Assembly (NCBI RefSeq): GCF_013459645.1
Contig: NZ_CP054861.1
Coordinates: 124,001-188,000 of the forward strand
Source of the DNA: Martelella sp. NC20
GTDB lineage: Bacteria > Pseudomonadota > Alphaproteobacteria > Rhizobiales > Rhizobiaceae
DNA length: 64,000 bases
Reading direction: 5' to 3'
The notes beneath the pieces were generated by a model that was given only the letters and a program-made list of their open reading frames with translations, was not told where the DNA came from and did not search any database. A program made the position numbers and the translations under genes. Of the stretch, positions 8,154 to 16,980 are shown one piece after another (position 1 is the first letter of the stretch; every line of letters begins with the position of its first letter).

Positions 8154-9030
8154 TCAGGTAAGAATCTGGATCCGGTTTCGCACCCATTGCGGAAACAGGA
8201 GTGTGAGCGTGGTTTGCAATCCCCATTCCGGGCCGCCCGTCGGTGCATCGGCGTAATAGCGTCCTCCAATCTGAAAGCTCATGTCTTGAGACCCCACGGT
8301 GAAGACCTGGGAGACGCCGACATTGATCGGAACGGTCCACTTTCGTTGTTCCAGTCGTAGTTGGCGTCGACACTCAGGGACACCGACGTTCCGCCACCGA
8401 AATTGTAGGATGCGAAGGGTTGCAGCAGGCTGACGCTGACATCGGGTCGGCTCTCCGGACCCGCGACCGACCAGATGTGGTTGGCCAACGCTCCAATCGT
8501 CCAAGGACCCTTTTGCACAAGGCCGACAGCCGTTGGGCCAGGGCCGGGTTTGCCATCCCCCAGGGAATCGTCCGTGGCGGTCGGCAGCAGAACGACAGGC
8601 CCGGCACCCCAGATCACTCCACCAGGTCCCGGATCCTTGGGCGAAGAGAAGAAGCTGGCATTGATGTCCCCAGGCCGTTGACATCGCTGCCGGGCAGATA
8701 GTCGCGGTAGCCGACGGGAATAATGGTACGTGTGATCAGATTCCAGGTCTCATTCAATTCGAACGAAATGACGGGCTGGATATTCAATGTGTCGGCGAAA
8801 CCATCCCCTTCGGCGCCAGCGCCGAAATCGAAGTTGTTTGGGATCGGGACGCTTATCAGGCTCGCGAACAGATTGGCCAGCTTCTGCGAAAGATCATCAG
8901 ACGTTTCTTGAGCAGAGGCATTGCCGCCACAGAAAGTGACGAGCGGTGGAAAAGCAAAAACAAGCGCCAATACACCGCCGCTGTATTTGATATTTGCAAA
9001 GGGAGAGGGCCTCCGGATTTCAGCACTCAT
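8154..9030 (-). pseudogene. MetA-pathway-type outer-membrane channel, broken by two single-base frameshifts
   Basis: Three consecutive minus-strand frames together give one protein of the Phenol_MetA_deg type (often mislabelled neuromedin U). It has a signal segment, then NNFDFGAGAEGDGFADTLNI, NIQPVISFELNETWNLITR, VLLPTATDDSLGDG, then WTVPINVGVSQVF and GWGL-like C-terminal strands. The first shift is in a run of four G (plus-strand C, 8668-8671), where one G is missing between NGLG and DINASFF. The second is at a run of three A (plus-strand T, 8341-8343), where one A is missing before WTVPINVG. Both are homopolymers, so either sequencing error or real decay is possible. The start at 9030 is preferred for its GGGGGA ribosome site; a longer frame begins at 9144. 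Confidence 0.75.
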
Positions 9031-9397
9031 TACATCCCCCAGTCCATTTCTCAGATCTGGCTCGGAGAAAATTCGCCGGAAGGCCTCACGAAGCTTGATG
9101 ACAGCACAACCATTTCCCGTCTGGAACATTGTGTTGCCATTCAAAGAGTTTTACCTCTTCTCAGCAATCGACGCTTGTGAAGCCATCCTGAAAATAATCA
9201 CCGACGAGACTACTTTTCACATTCGACGGCACAAGACAGTCCGAATCCGGACAATCTGTAAAAAATTGTATTAGCATACCATCGATCGGGCATCCCGGTA
9301 GCTGTTTTTGGACCGTGAAAGGCGTGCATGTGCTTGTCTGCTTTGTATCCGGTTGGCGAAAGACGTTTTGTCCGGATTTTGACAATGGGGAGGAACC

Positions 9398-10087
9398 ATG
9401 TTGGATTTGACGCGAGAAAAGGCAGTGCAAGTCATGAGCCAGGGTCCCTGGCTCGCGAATATGACCGCGCCTTTCCGGACAGAACTAATGCGCCGTGCGC
9501 ATTTGCAGAAGTTTGCTCCCGGTCAGATAGTCTACCGGTATGGTCATCCGGCCGGGGGGATGTACGGGCTTGTCACCGGCTCCCTTACCATCAATTCGGC
9601 GCCACCCGACGCAACCCCTCGTTTGGTCCATCTCGGAATGCCGGGCACATGGACGGGCGAAGGTCCCTTCTTGACCGGCCAGCCACGCAGGGTCGAGTTG
9701 AAGGCCCTTGGCGGTGCCTTGATGATGCATGTGCCGCTCGACGCTCTGGACCAGATGGCGGCTCGCGATGCTGGCGTATCGCGGGCGATCGGAATGAACA
9801 CCGCGTTCACCGTTGATATTCTTATTCGGATTATTCACGACTTACAAAAGCGCAATGTGGGCTGCAGAATCGCGTCCGTGCTTGAGCGGGCCGGTTGGCT
9901 CGGCGATATGCCAATCCCGTTGTCTCAAGGTGACCTTGGCGTCATGGCGAATGCTTCACGGCAGCAGGTCAACATGGCAATGCAGCGTTTCGCTGCAGCC
10001 GGCTGGGTGAACTCCACTTATCGATCAATCACCGTCATCGATCCGCAGGCACTGCGGCAATTCTCCGAAGGCGGCGACTCAGAATAA
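9398..10087 (+). CDS. Crp/Fnr-family transcriptional regulator
   Basis: 229 residues. The N-terminal cyclic-nucleotide-binding-like jelly roll spans about 15-130 (KFAPGQIVYRYGHPAGGMYG, LVTGSL, WTGEGPFLTGQPR). After a dimerisation helix, the C-terminal winged HTH spans about 150-220 (LSQGDLGVMANASRQQVNMA is the recognition helix). The cAMP-contacting RxS pattern is not evident and there is no Fnr-type cysteine cluster, so the signal is unknown. GGAGG at 9390-9394 supports the ATG. It is divergent from the DUF1254/barrel operon across a 250-base gap and is its most likely regulator. Confidence 0.8.
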   Translation: MLDLTREKAVQVMSQGPWLANMTAPFRTELMRRAHLQKFAPGQIVYRYGHPAGGMYGLVTGSLTINSAPPDATPRLVHLGMPGTWTGEGPFLTGQPRRVELKALGGALMMHVPLDALDQMAARDAGVSRAIGMNTAFTVDILIRIIHDLQKRNVGCRIASVLERAGWLGDMPIPLSQGDLGVMANASRQQVNMAMQRFAAAGWVNSTYRSITVIDPQALRQFSEGGDSE

Positions 10088-10107
10088 TAAATCTAGATGC
10101 GCTTGCT

Positions 10108-10150
10108 GGGCCGAGACCGATGAAACAGAGAGCTACGTCTGCGCTATAGT
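10108..10150. repeat. Copy A of a 43-base coding-like repeat
   Basis: One of three related stretches in the window (others at 10789-10831 and 20984-21026). They share the pattern GGGCCGA..CCGA.GAA.C.GAGA.CTACGT, and one frame reads roughly WxAExDExExYVxAI in all three. Many differences fall at third codon positions, which suggests a decayed protein-coding origin. This copy lies just upstream of the truncated MarR gene. Confidence 0.5.
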
Positions 10151-10162
10151 CCACCAAAATGA

Positions 10163-10633
10163 ATGAAAATAGTTAGGCGACATACTATATGGCGCCTTAT
10201 GATAAGAATGCTTGAGCAAAAACACATGGCGATGCTGGAGGAAGCCGAACGTCGGGCTATCGCGCCTACGGACAACACGCGCGCGTGTTTCGAACTGTTG
10301 GCTTTGACTGACGCAATCGATCGCGATTGTGCCGTCCGGCTAGCGCGGCATCGCCTTTCCGAAGGCAAATTCGTTCTGCTGTTCCTCCTGCACGACAAGT
10401 CCGATGGGCTGTCGCCGCATGAACTAGCTGAACGTGCGGGCGTGACGCGGGCGACAATCACCGGGCTTCTCGATGGCCTTGAACGGGACGGGTTCATAGC
10501 CCGGCGCGGTGGTCTCGACGACCGGCGCAAAATCGCCATCGCATTGACCGAAGCTGGCCAGAAGACGGCGTGTGATCTGTTCAACGAACATACTGAATGG
10601 GTCGCGTCAGCGAAGCCGCGCAGCGATAGCTAA
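10163..10633 (+). CDS. MarR-family regulator, apparently truncated at the C-terminus
   Basis: 156 residues. The winged helix is clear at about 85-145 (LSPHELAERAGVTRATITGL, LLDGLERDGFIARRGGLDDR, RKIAIALTEAG). The normal C-terminal dimerisation helices after LFNEHTEWVAS are missing: the frame runs instead into ten unrelated residues and stops, about 35 residues short of the family's usual end. Internal ATGs at 10199 and 10208 are alternative starts, and no strong ribosome site distinguishes them. The gene is flanked by direct copies of the WxAExDExENYV repeat, so recombination may have removed its end. DNA binding is likely impaired because MarR proteins dimerise through the lost helices. Confidence 0.65.
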   Translation: MKIVRRHTIWRLMIRMLEQKHMAMLEEAERRAIAPTDNTRACFELLALTDAIDRDCAVRLARHRLSEGKFVLLFLLHDKSDGLSPHELAERAGVTRATITGLLDGLERDGFIARRGGLDDRRKIAIALTEAGQKTACDLFNEHTEWVASAKPRSDS

Positions 10634-10939
10634 GACAGGAAATCATATCTTCGAGCGGATCGCGTTAGCCATTCCGCTTGTCGCGAGGGCGTGATATCGG
10701 CGGTATTGTTCGGCCGCCTCCCTCGCCGTCAGCATTGTGGTAATCGGCGGCGCATAGACTATTGTAGGCGGCAATCGGCGGGGCTGGCGGGCCGAGAACG
10801 ACGAACCGGAGAACTACGTTTACGCCATAGCCCTCCGTGGCCCTGCTTAATATGTGGGAAGCAATATTCTCCGTTTCGCAGCGCCGTCAATGAGAGACGG
10901 TCTCCGGAAAATCTACGGCGCTGTGGCGTTGCTGCAGAG
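10634..10939. other. Gene-free stretch with repeat copy B (10789-10831)
   Basis: 306 bases between the truncated MarR gene and the LysR gene. The only structure I see is a second copy of the short coding-like repeat, in the same orientation as copy A and about 680 bases from it, so the two bracket the MarR gene. Its frame reads WRAENDEPENYVYAIALRG before a stop. I see no promoter or RNA gene. Confidence 0.45.
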
Positions 10940-11842
10940 CTATTGAGCGACAAGTTCGCCGTCGCGGCCGAAAGTCGCAACAGCAAAGGAAATAAAGCTA
11001 CGCAGTCGAGGCGTCATACGTCGATCGCGATAATAAAGCAGCCACATGGGGCGCTCGCCAAGACCCCAATCTGGGAAAAGCCGGGCGAGGAAGCCTGCTT
11101 CTATATCGCGTTTCAACAAGATTTCCGGCTGCATGATGATACCGAGCCCGGCACACGCCGCAACACGAACCGCCTGGCCGCTGTTCACCGTGATCATTCG
11201 GGTCGGCGTGACCCGTACATCTTCCTCGCCTCGCGTGAACCGCCAGGGCGAACGCGCCGAGGGCGTGAAGGCGATGGCCTCGTGACCGTCCAGTTCGCTT
11301 GGATGCGAGGGCGTGCCCTTATCCGCGAGGTAGCCCGGTGCGGCGCAGATCACCATGCGATAGGGCGTTAGCGGTCTCGCGATCATGCTGTTGTCCGACA
11401 TCGTGCCGATGCGGAACGCAACATCAAAGCCTTCCTCGACGAGATCGACGTTCCGATCGGTCAAGATGATGTCGAGTTCGACGTCCGGCGCAGCAGTTCG
11501 ATAGCCGGAGAGCGCTGGCATCAAGGCTTCCGCGCCAAACGTCGTGGGCGCGGTGATGCGCAACCGGCCTTGAATCCGTGTCCGCTGCAACTCGGCCGCT
11601 TCTTCGGCAAGCGCGATCCTGTCAAGGATGTCGCGGCATTGCTCAAAGTAGCTGGAACCAAAATCCGTCAGGCTCTGGCGGCGTGTTGTTCGGTTTAGGA
11701 GCCGGGTGCCAAGGCGCTCTTCCAGAGCTGCAATGTGCTGCCCAACCATCGCGGGCGATTGTCCAAGAGCCACCGATGCAGCGCTCATGGAGCCAGCCTG
11801 CACCGTTGTAACGAACGCCTGCATGCAGCGCACAAGATCCAT
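10940..11842 (-). CDS. LysR-family transcriptional regulator
   Basis: 300 residues, full family length. The winged HTH is at residues 1-60 (AASVALGQSPAMVGQHIAAL, LEERLGTRLLNRTTRR). The periplasmic-binding-protein-like effector domain is at about 90-290 (GRLRITAPTTFG, DLVEEGFDVAFRIG, AACAGLGIIMQPE). It is of the small DsdC/YafC-like class that commonly regulates a neighbouring oxidoreductase. It is transcribed divergently from a short-chain dehydrogenase gene across a 100-base AT-rich gap, the usual LysR layout, so that gene is the probable target. The effector is unknown. Confidence 0.85.
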   Translation of the reverse strand: MDLVRCMQAFVTTVQAGSMSAASVALGQSPAMVGQHIAALEERLGTRLLNRTTRRQSLTDFGSSYFEQCRDILDRIALAEEAAELQRTRIQGRLRITAPTTFGAEALMPALSGYRTAAPDVELDIILTDRNVDLVEEGFDVAFRIGTMSDNSMIARPLTPYRMVICAAPGYLADKGTPSHPSELDGHEAIAFTPSARSPWRFTRGEEDVRVTPTRMITVNSGQAVRVAACAGLGIIMQPEILLKRDIEAGFLARLFPDWGLGERPMWLLYYRDRRMTPRLRSFISFAVATFGRDGELVAQ

Positions 11843-11942
11843 TCAATAGTTATCCTTTAAAATATTCTCTTTTTTTGGCGTATTATCACTAAAATTATTT
11901 GCAATTACAACACCTGCGATGAAATCTTCAAAGGAGTTGGAC

Positions 11943-12704
11943 ATGACGCTCGCGCGGTTTGCCGGAAAAACAATCGTTATCACAGGTGCGGGAACAGGTA
12001 TGGGGCGCGCAACGGCGATCCGCCTGTCAAAGGAGGGCGCGCGAAGCGTTCTCGTTGGGCGACGATCAGAACCTCTTGAGCAGTTGGCTGGTGAGATCAT
12101 TGCCGATGGCGGATCGGCCTTGGCCATCGCTTGCGACATAGGCAGCGAGACGGCTGTCCGCGCCATGGTTCAGCAGGCGATTGACACGAACGGCCGCATC
12201 GACGGCTTGTTCGCCAATGCAGGTGTTCTGGGCGCGTTCAAACCGCTCGTCGAAACAGAGGTAGCGAATTTCAAGGAACTGGTCGCCACGAACATGCTGG
12301 GGACGTTCCTCAGCCTCAAGCATTGCCTGCCCTATCTCGAAGGCGGCGCAATCGTCATCAACGCCTCATGGACCGTGAACAGCGTTATGCCCGGCGCTGG
12401 TGCCTATGCGGCCAGCAAGGGCGCGCTCATCGCCATGATGCACACGCTCGCGATGGAGCAAGGATCGAGAAACATTCGGGTCAATAGCGTAAGCCCCGGA
12501 ATCATCCTGACGCCGATGGCCGATGAGGTGCTCGATCCAGCGTTTTCGGCCCGACTTGCCGCCCACACTCCCCTTCGCCGAAACGGAACACCGGAAGATG
12601 TGACGGGAACAGTCGCATGGCTTCTGTCTGAGGATGCACGGTTTGTCTCGGGGCAAGACATCGTGGTGGATGGCGGCTTCACGCTTGGAGGCCCGCGCCT
12701 ATGA
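11943..12704 (+). CDS. Short-chain dehydrogenase/reductase (SDR)
   Basis: 253 residues. The Rossmann nucleotide motif TGAGTGMGRA is near residue 15, NAGV near 85, and the catalytic pair YAASK (Tyr-x3-Lys) near 155, with the active serine in INASW. The end VSGQDIVVDGGFTLG is typical of classical SDRs of the FabG type. The start at 11943 is chosen over an ATG 24 bases upstream because AAAGGAG (11930-11936) lies at ideal spacing. The substrate cannot be told from sequence; NAD(P)-dependent oxidation of a small alcohol or sugar is likely. It is divergent from its presumed LysR regulator. Confidence 0.85.
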   Translation: MTLARFAGKTIVITGAGTGMGRATAIRLSKEGARSVLVGRRSEPLEQLAGEIIADGGSALAIACDIGSETAVRAMVQQAIDTNGRIDGLFANAGVLGAFKPLVETEVANFKELVATNMLGTFLSLKHCLPYLEGGAIVINASWTVNSVMPGAGAYAASKGALIAMMHTLAMEQGSRNIRVNSVSPGIILTPMADEVLDPAFSARLAAHTPLRRNGTPEDVTGTVAWLLSEDARFVSGQDIVVDGGFTLGGPRL

Positions 12705-13185
12705 GCGGACGGACTACGGATCGGGGAGGCTCCTGTCGGAACGCCCCAATCTGGAGGTGAAGGTGTCAACCATCTCTCCAGAGTGAAATGTAAGCCAGTG
12801 ATCGGAATGGACATGAAAGGCAAATGGCGGAGCATTATAAACCTGCAAAAGTCGGCCACTTTGGCACACGCATGAGCCTCCCGGGAGGGCCGTAGCCCGA
12901 GCGGGGGGCTCATGCGTGTGAGGCGTGTCAATAAGCATGGTGTCGGAACCCCGTTCACTTCAACGATTACAAATACTTATAGTTCCAATCGGCGTCGAAC
13001 CCCTACGCCGAGTGACACCCTCATTTCGGTCCTTCAGGCGACACTGTCGGCGACCAGGAACCGGGCAGTGGAGGCATATGGGGACCAAGATCGCATTGCT
13101 GGCGAATTTGGTTGCATCGTCGTCGAGAAGCGGACAATATTTTCACGTCGAGATCGCGCAAAAAAGAACGATTGTAGGAAAAGCC
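12705..13185. other. 481-base intergenic region between SDR and RpiR genes
   Basis: No gene is supported here. It contains a large hairpin (12865-12920) described separately. A weak Shine-Dalgarno-like AGGAAA (13177-13182) is just before the RpiR start. The upstream RpiR-frame codons (12925-13185) do not look coding. Confidence 0.5.
12865..12920. repeat. Long hairpin with 14-bp perfect stem
   Basis: CACACGCATGAGCC (12865-12878) and GGCTCATGCGTGTG (12907-12920) are perfect inverted repeats. Five more pairs inside (one G-T) extend the stem to 19. The loop contains a second small stem, GGGC-CGTA-GCCC. There is no following T-run. It could end SDR transcription, or be a mobile palindromic repeat. 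Confidence 0.55.
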
Positions 13186-14031
13186 ATGTCGCCGGAAAAC
13201 AACCCTGCCTTCCTCACCAGGGTGCGCAACCAGCTTGCGGACATGCATCCTGCCGAGCGGCGACTTGCCGAGTTCGTACTGACATTTCCGGGCGAGATTG
13301 CCAGCTATTCGGCCTCGGAGTTGGCGCGGCTGGCCAATGTCTCCAATGCGACCATCTCCCGCTTCATCCAGCGCCTGGGATACGTCAACTACGACGATGC
13401 GCGCCGCCGCGTGCGGGCAGAGAAGGAGGGTGGCGCCGCCATCTTTCTCGGAGCCACGAATGCGGACACGCCCGATCAGAGGCTCGCTTCGCATCTGGAA
13501 CAGGCGCAGGCCAACCTCAATCGCACCTTCGCGACCATCTCCATGCCGGAGATCGATGCCGTCGCTACCGCGATGATTGAGGCGAGGCGGGTCTGGATCA
13601 CCGGCTTTCGGACCGGACAGCCCTTTGCCAGCTATTTGCGCTGGCAGACGCTGCAGGCGATCGACCAAGTCTACCTTTTTCCCGGTCCCGGCGAGACACT
13701 GGCGGAATATCTGACGAGTATCGAAGCCGGCGACGTCCTGATCCTGTTCGGCCTCAAGCGTCGCACGGCCTCCTTCGGGGCCCTGTTGAAACAGGTCGTG
13801 CGCTCAAAGGCGAAAATCCTTTTGATCAGCGACGAGTCGCTGGAGCGCCGCAGTGACGTCGATTGGCATGTCCAGTGCCAGACGCCTGCGCCCGGCCCGC
13901 TGTTCAACCACGCAGCGGTGTTGGCCTATTGCCATGTGCTGGCTACCCGTGTGGTCGAACTCTCGGGCAAGCCTGGCCGCAAAAGGCTCTCCGCCATCGA
14001 AGTGGCGCATGATCTGCTGGATGAACTTTAG
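13186..14031 (+). CDS. MurR/RpiR-family transcriptional regulator
   Basis: 281 residues. The N-terminal HTH_6 domain spans about 1-80 (MHPAERRLAEFVLTFPGEIA, ELARLANVSNATISRFIQRL). The C-terminal SIS domain (about 110-255: VWITGFRTGQPFASYLRW, ILFGLKRR, ILLISDESLERRS) binds phosphosugars or other small effectors. The ATG at 13186 has AGGAAA upstream. A dipeptide-type ABC operon begins 320 bases downstream in the same direction and a perfect 18-bp palindrome lies in its promoter region, so this protein probably controls that transporter and its own gene. The effector is unknown; a sugar-like or amino-acid-derived ligand is possible. Confidence 0.85.
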   Translation: MSPENNPAFLTRVRNQLADMHPAERRLAEFVLTFPGEIASYSASELARLANVSNATISRFIQRLGYVNYDDARRRVRAEKEGGAAIFLGATNADTPDQRLASHLEQAQANLNRTFATISMPEIDAVATAMIEARRVWITGFRTGQPFASYLRWQTLQAIDQVYLFPGPGETLAEYLTSIEAGDVLILFGLKRRTASFGALLKQVVRSKAKILLISDESLERRSDVDWHVQCQTPAPGPLFNHAAVLAYCHVLATRVVELSGKPGRKRLSAIEVAHDLLDEL

Positions 14032-14147
14032 TCTGCGCTGCGCGTGAACGCATTTCCCCGCCAGAAAAATGGCCCGTGCCGCTAAATAGGATGCCGAACA
14101 GACGCGGCGCTTCTCCGCCCCGCCTTTGATCCGACAGTGGCGATGAC

Positions 14148-14168
14148 GACGTGGGCACAGCCCACGTC
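14148..14168. terminator. Hairpin downstream of the RpiR gene
   Basis: GACGTGGGC-ACA-GCCCACGTC forms a perfect 9-bp stem with a 3-base loop, 117 bases past the RpiR stop. No T-run follows, so it may be a Rho-dependent end point or only an mRNA structure. Confidence 0.4.
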
Positions 14169-14257
14169 ATAGGCAATACGCCTATAATTTATGCATTTCA
14201 GGAAATTGCACTTAATGTTGGCTTACCAGCCAAGCCTTGGCAAAGCCTTGAATCTCA

Positions 14258-14275
14258 ATGAAAATATATTTTCAT
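14258..14275. promoter_or_regulatory. Perfect 18-bp palindrome, probable RpiR operator
   Basis: ATGAAAATATATTTTCAT is a perfect palindrome. Its GAAA...TTTC halves match the type of site bound by MurR/RpiR proteins. It lies 75 bases upstream of the binding-protein start at 14350 in an AT-rich promoter-like patch, and downstream of the RpiR gene itself. Confidence 0.6.
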
Positions 14276-14349
14276 ATATATGTGGCATGAAAAATGCTTC
14301 TTATACCGTAACTGGGAATGGACCCAGCAATGTTCAAAAGGAACGAAGC

Positions 14350-15985
14350 ATGAGACTTACCTCTCTCACATCATCCGCAGGAAGAAGCATCTCCCGATTG
14401 GCATTGCTGCCGGTGGTTACCGCCAGCCTTCTTCTCGCCCCCAGCCTGCCCGGCCGGGCCCAGGGGACTCTGCGCATCGCCATGACGGCCTCGGATATTC
14501 CCCTGCCGAATGGCCAGACCGACCAAGGTGCCGAAGGCATGCGGTTCATGGGCTACACGGTTTTCGACTCGCTGGTCGGCTATGACCTGTCCTCGGCCGA
14601 CAAGCCGGTGACGTTGGTGCCCTCGCTCGCCACCGAGTGGTCGGTCGATCCTGACGACTTGACAAAATGGACATTCAAGCTGCGGCCTGGCGTCACGTTC
14701 CATGACGGTTCCGATTTCAATGCCGATGCCGTGGTCTGGAATCTCGGTAAGATTCTCGATGCGGAGGCTCCCCAGTTCGACGAGCGCCAGGCGGCGCAGG
14801 GTCGCGGACGTATTCCCTCAATCGTTGGTTATGAAGCCATCGATAATCTCACCCTGCAGATCACCACAAGCGCGCCCGAGGCGCTGATCCCCTATCAGAT
14901 CGCCTGGATCGCCATGTCAAGCCCGGCTCAATGGGAAGTGAGCGGCAGTTGGGACGCCTTCCTGCATAGCCCCTCGGGCACCGGCCCCTTCAAGGTCGAG
15001 ACCTATGTGCCGCGCGAACGTGTCGAACTTGTTCCCAATACCGAATACTGGGACGAGGCGCGCATCTCCACCCTCGACAAGCTGGTACTGCTACCTGTTC
15101 CCGACCCCTCCGCCCGCGTTGCCGCCTTGCGCTCGGGCCAGGTCGACTGGATCGAGGCGCCGCCGTCTGACGCCATAGACAGCCTGCGTGGCGCCGGGTT
15201 CGAGATCACCTTCAATGTCTATCCCCATGTCTGGCCATGGCACTTTTCACTGCTCGAAGACTCCCCCTGGGCCGACATCCGCGTCCGCAAGGCCGCCAAT
15301 CTGGCGATCGACCGGGCAGGCATGAAGGAATTGCTTGGCGGCATGATGGTGGAAGCCGAGGGCATGGTCCCCCCCCACCAGCGACTGGTTCGGCACGCCC
15401 CAATTCAGGGTCACCTATGACCCCGATGCCGCTCTGACCCTGATGGCCGAGGCCGGTTATTCCCCCGCCAATCCCCTGACGGTCAAAGCGATCATCTCTC
15501 CATCGGGCTCAGGCCAGATGCAGCCCATGCTGATGAACGAGTTGATCCAACAGAACCTGGCGGCAATCGGCATCAATGTCGAATTCGATGTCCGGGACTG
15601 GAACGCTCTTCTGGCCAATTGGCGCGCAGGCGCGAAAGATCCCTCCACCGACGGGGCGACCTCCACAAACAGCTCCTATTTCAGCCAGGATCCATTCACC
15701 GCACTGATGCGGCATATCGATAGCCGCCTCATCGCCCCCAATGGCACCAATTGGGGCTATTACGAGGATGCGGAAATGGACGGCCTCATCGACGCCGTTC
15801 GCAACGAGTTCGATCCCGAGACCCAGCTCGCCACCATCCAGGCGATGCACGAGAAGATGGTCGACGAGGCGCTGTTCCTGTTCGTTGCCCATGATGTGGC
15901 GCCGCGCGCCATGTCGACCAGGGTCCAGGGCTTCGTGCAGCCGCAGAACTGGTTCATCGACCTCACCAAGGTCACCGTCGAGTAG
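14350..15985 (+). pseudogene. Dipeptide/oligopeptide-type ABC solute-binding protein, frameshifted
   Basis: The signal peptide (MRLTSLTSSAG to LPGRAQG) starts at 14350 after AAGGAA. The family-5 binding-protein domain follows (WTFKLRPGVTFHDGSDF, GTGPFKVETYVPRERVELV, FSLLEDSPWADIRVRKAANL). Near residue 340 the frame breaks at a run of eight C (15369-15376). With seven C the protein would continue as SDWFGTPQFRVTYDPDAALT and on to the normal C-terminus ending TKVTVE. As given, translation ends at 15420. A one-base homopolymer insertion could be an assembly error, since the rest of the operon is intact. Without the C-terminal lobe it could not bind ligand. Confidence 0.8.
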
Positions 15986-15994
15986 CACTCCCGG

Positions 15995-16014
15995 CCCGCC
16001 GGCGTGCCGGTGGG
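15995..16014 (+). other. Intercistronic hairpin between binding-protein and permease genes
   Basis: CCCGCCGGC-GT-GCCGGTGGG (one G-T pair) lies just after the binding-protein stop. Such structures commonly stabilise the upstream message so that the binding protein is made in excess over the membrane parts. Confidence 0.45.
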
Positions 16015-16044
16015 ACTGCTCCCCCATTGAGAAGGAGCCTGAGC

Positions 16045-16980
16045 ATGTTCGTCTACATCCTGGAACGCGTCGCCTATGCAGTACCGGTCACACTGGCGGT
16101 CAGCGTCATCTGTTTTCTTCTGGTTCATATGGCACCGGGGGACCCCCTTTCCCTCGTGCTGCCATCTGATGCCAATCAGGCGCTAATCAATGCCACAATG
16201 ACCAAATATGGCCTCGATCAACCCCTCCCGACCCAATATCTTTTCTGGCTCGGTAATGTACTGAGGGGTGATTTCGGGACATCGATCGCAACGGGCCGGC
16301 CCGTCGTCACCGAAATCGCCAACGCCCTTGTCTATTCGCTGGTTCTGGCGCTGGTCGCGGCCACTATCGGCTTTGTCGTCGGTACGGTGCTCGGGACCGT
16401 GGCCGGCTACTGGAATGGGACCGTCATCGACAAACTGGCTTCGGCTGTCGCCATCTCCGGGGTTTCAGTGCCACATTACTGGCTGGGCATCGTTCTGGTC
16501 GTCGTCTTTTCTGTAAACCTCAACCTGTTGCCCGCCATGGGCGCGGGCGAAGCCTGGGGCGTCGACCGGTTGCGCTTCATGGTACTCCCGGCATTGACGC
16601 TCGCCGCCATGCCCGCCGGCATTATCACGCGCTCGGTGAGGGCGCTGGTGGCCGACACGCTGAACAAGGACTTCGTGACCGCACTCGAAGCCAAGGGTCT
16701 GAACCAGGGTACGATCTTCCTGCATGTGGTCAAGAACGCCGCCCCAACCGCCATTGCGGTGATCGGGGTCCAGCTTGGCTATCTCATGGCCGGGTCCATC
16801 CTCGTCGAAACAGTCTTCTCCTGGCCCGGAACCGGGCTGCTGCTCAATACCGCTATCCTCCAGCGCGACATCCCGCTTCTGCAGGGAACGATTCTGGTGC
16901 TCGCGCTGATCTTCGTCGCCCTCAACCTGCTGGTCGATATTGTCCAGCCCTTGTTCGATCCAAGGATGAAACGCGCATGA
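16045..16980 (+). CDS. Dipeptide-type ABC transporter permease (DppB-like)
   Basis: 311 residues with six predicted membrane segments and the family opening FVYILERVAYAVPVTLAVSV. The lines MAPGDPLSLV and YGLDQPLPTQYLFWLGNVLR are hallmarks of DppB/OppB permeases, and LRGDFGTSIATGRPV precedes the transport domain. The EAA loop (ALEAKGLNQGTIFLH) contacts the ATPase. The start at 16045 is chosen for GAAGGAG at 16031-16037. The stop overlaps the next start as ATGA. It forms the inner-membrane channel with the next gene's product. Confidence 0.88.
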   Translation: MFVYILERVAYAVPVTLAVSVICFLLVHMAPGDPLSLVLPSDANQALINATMTKYGLDQPLPTQYLFWLGNVLRGDFGTSIATGRPVVTEIANALVYSLVLALVAATIGFVVGTVLGTVAGYWNGTVIDKLASAVAISGVSVPHYWLGIVLVVVFSVNLNLLPAMGAGEAWGVDRLRFMVLPALTLAAMPAGIITRSVRALVADTLNKDFVTALEAKGLNQGTIFLHVVKNAAPTAIAVIGVQLGYLMAGSILVETVFSWPGTGLLLNTAILQRDIPLLQGTILVLALIFVALNLLVDIVQPLFDPRMKRA

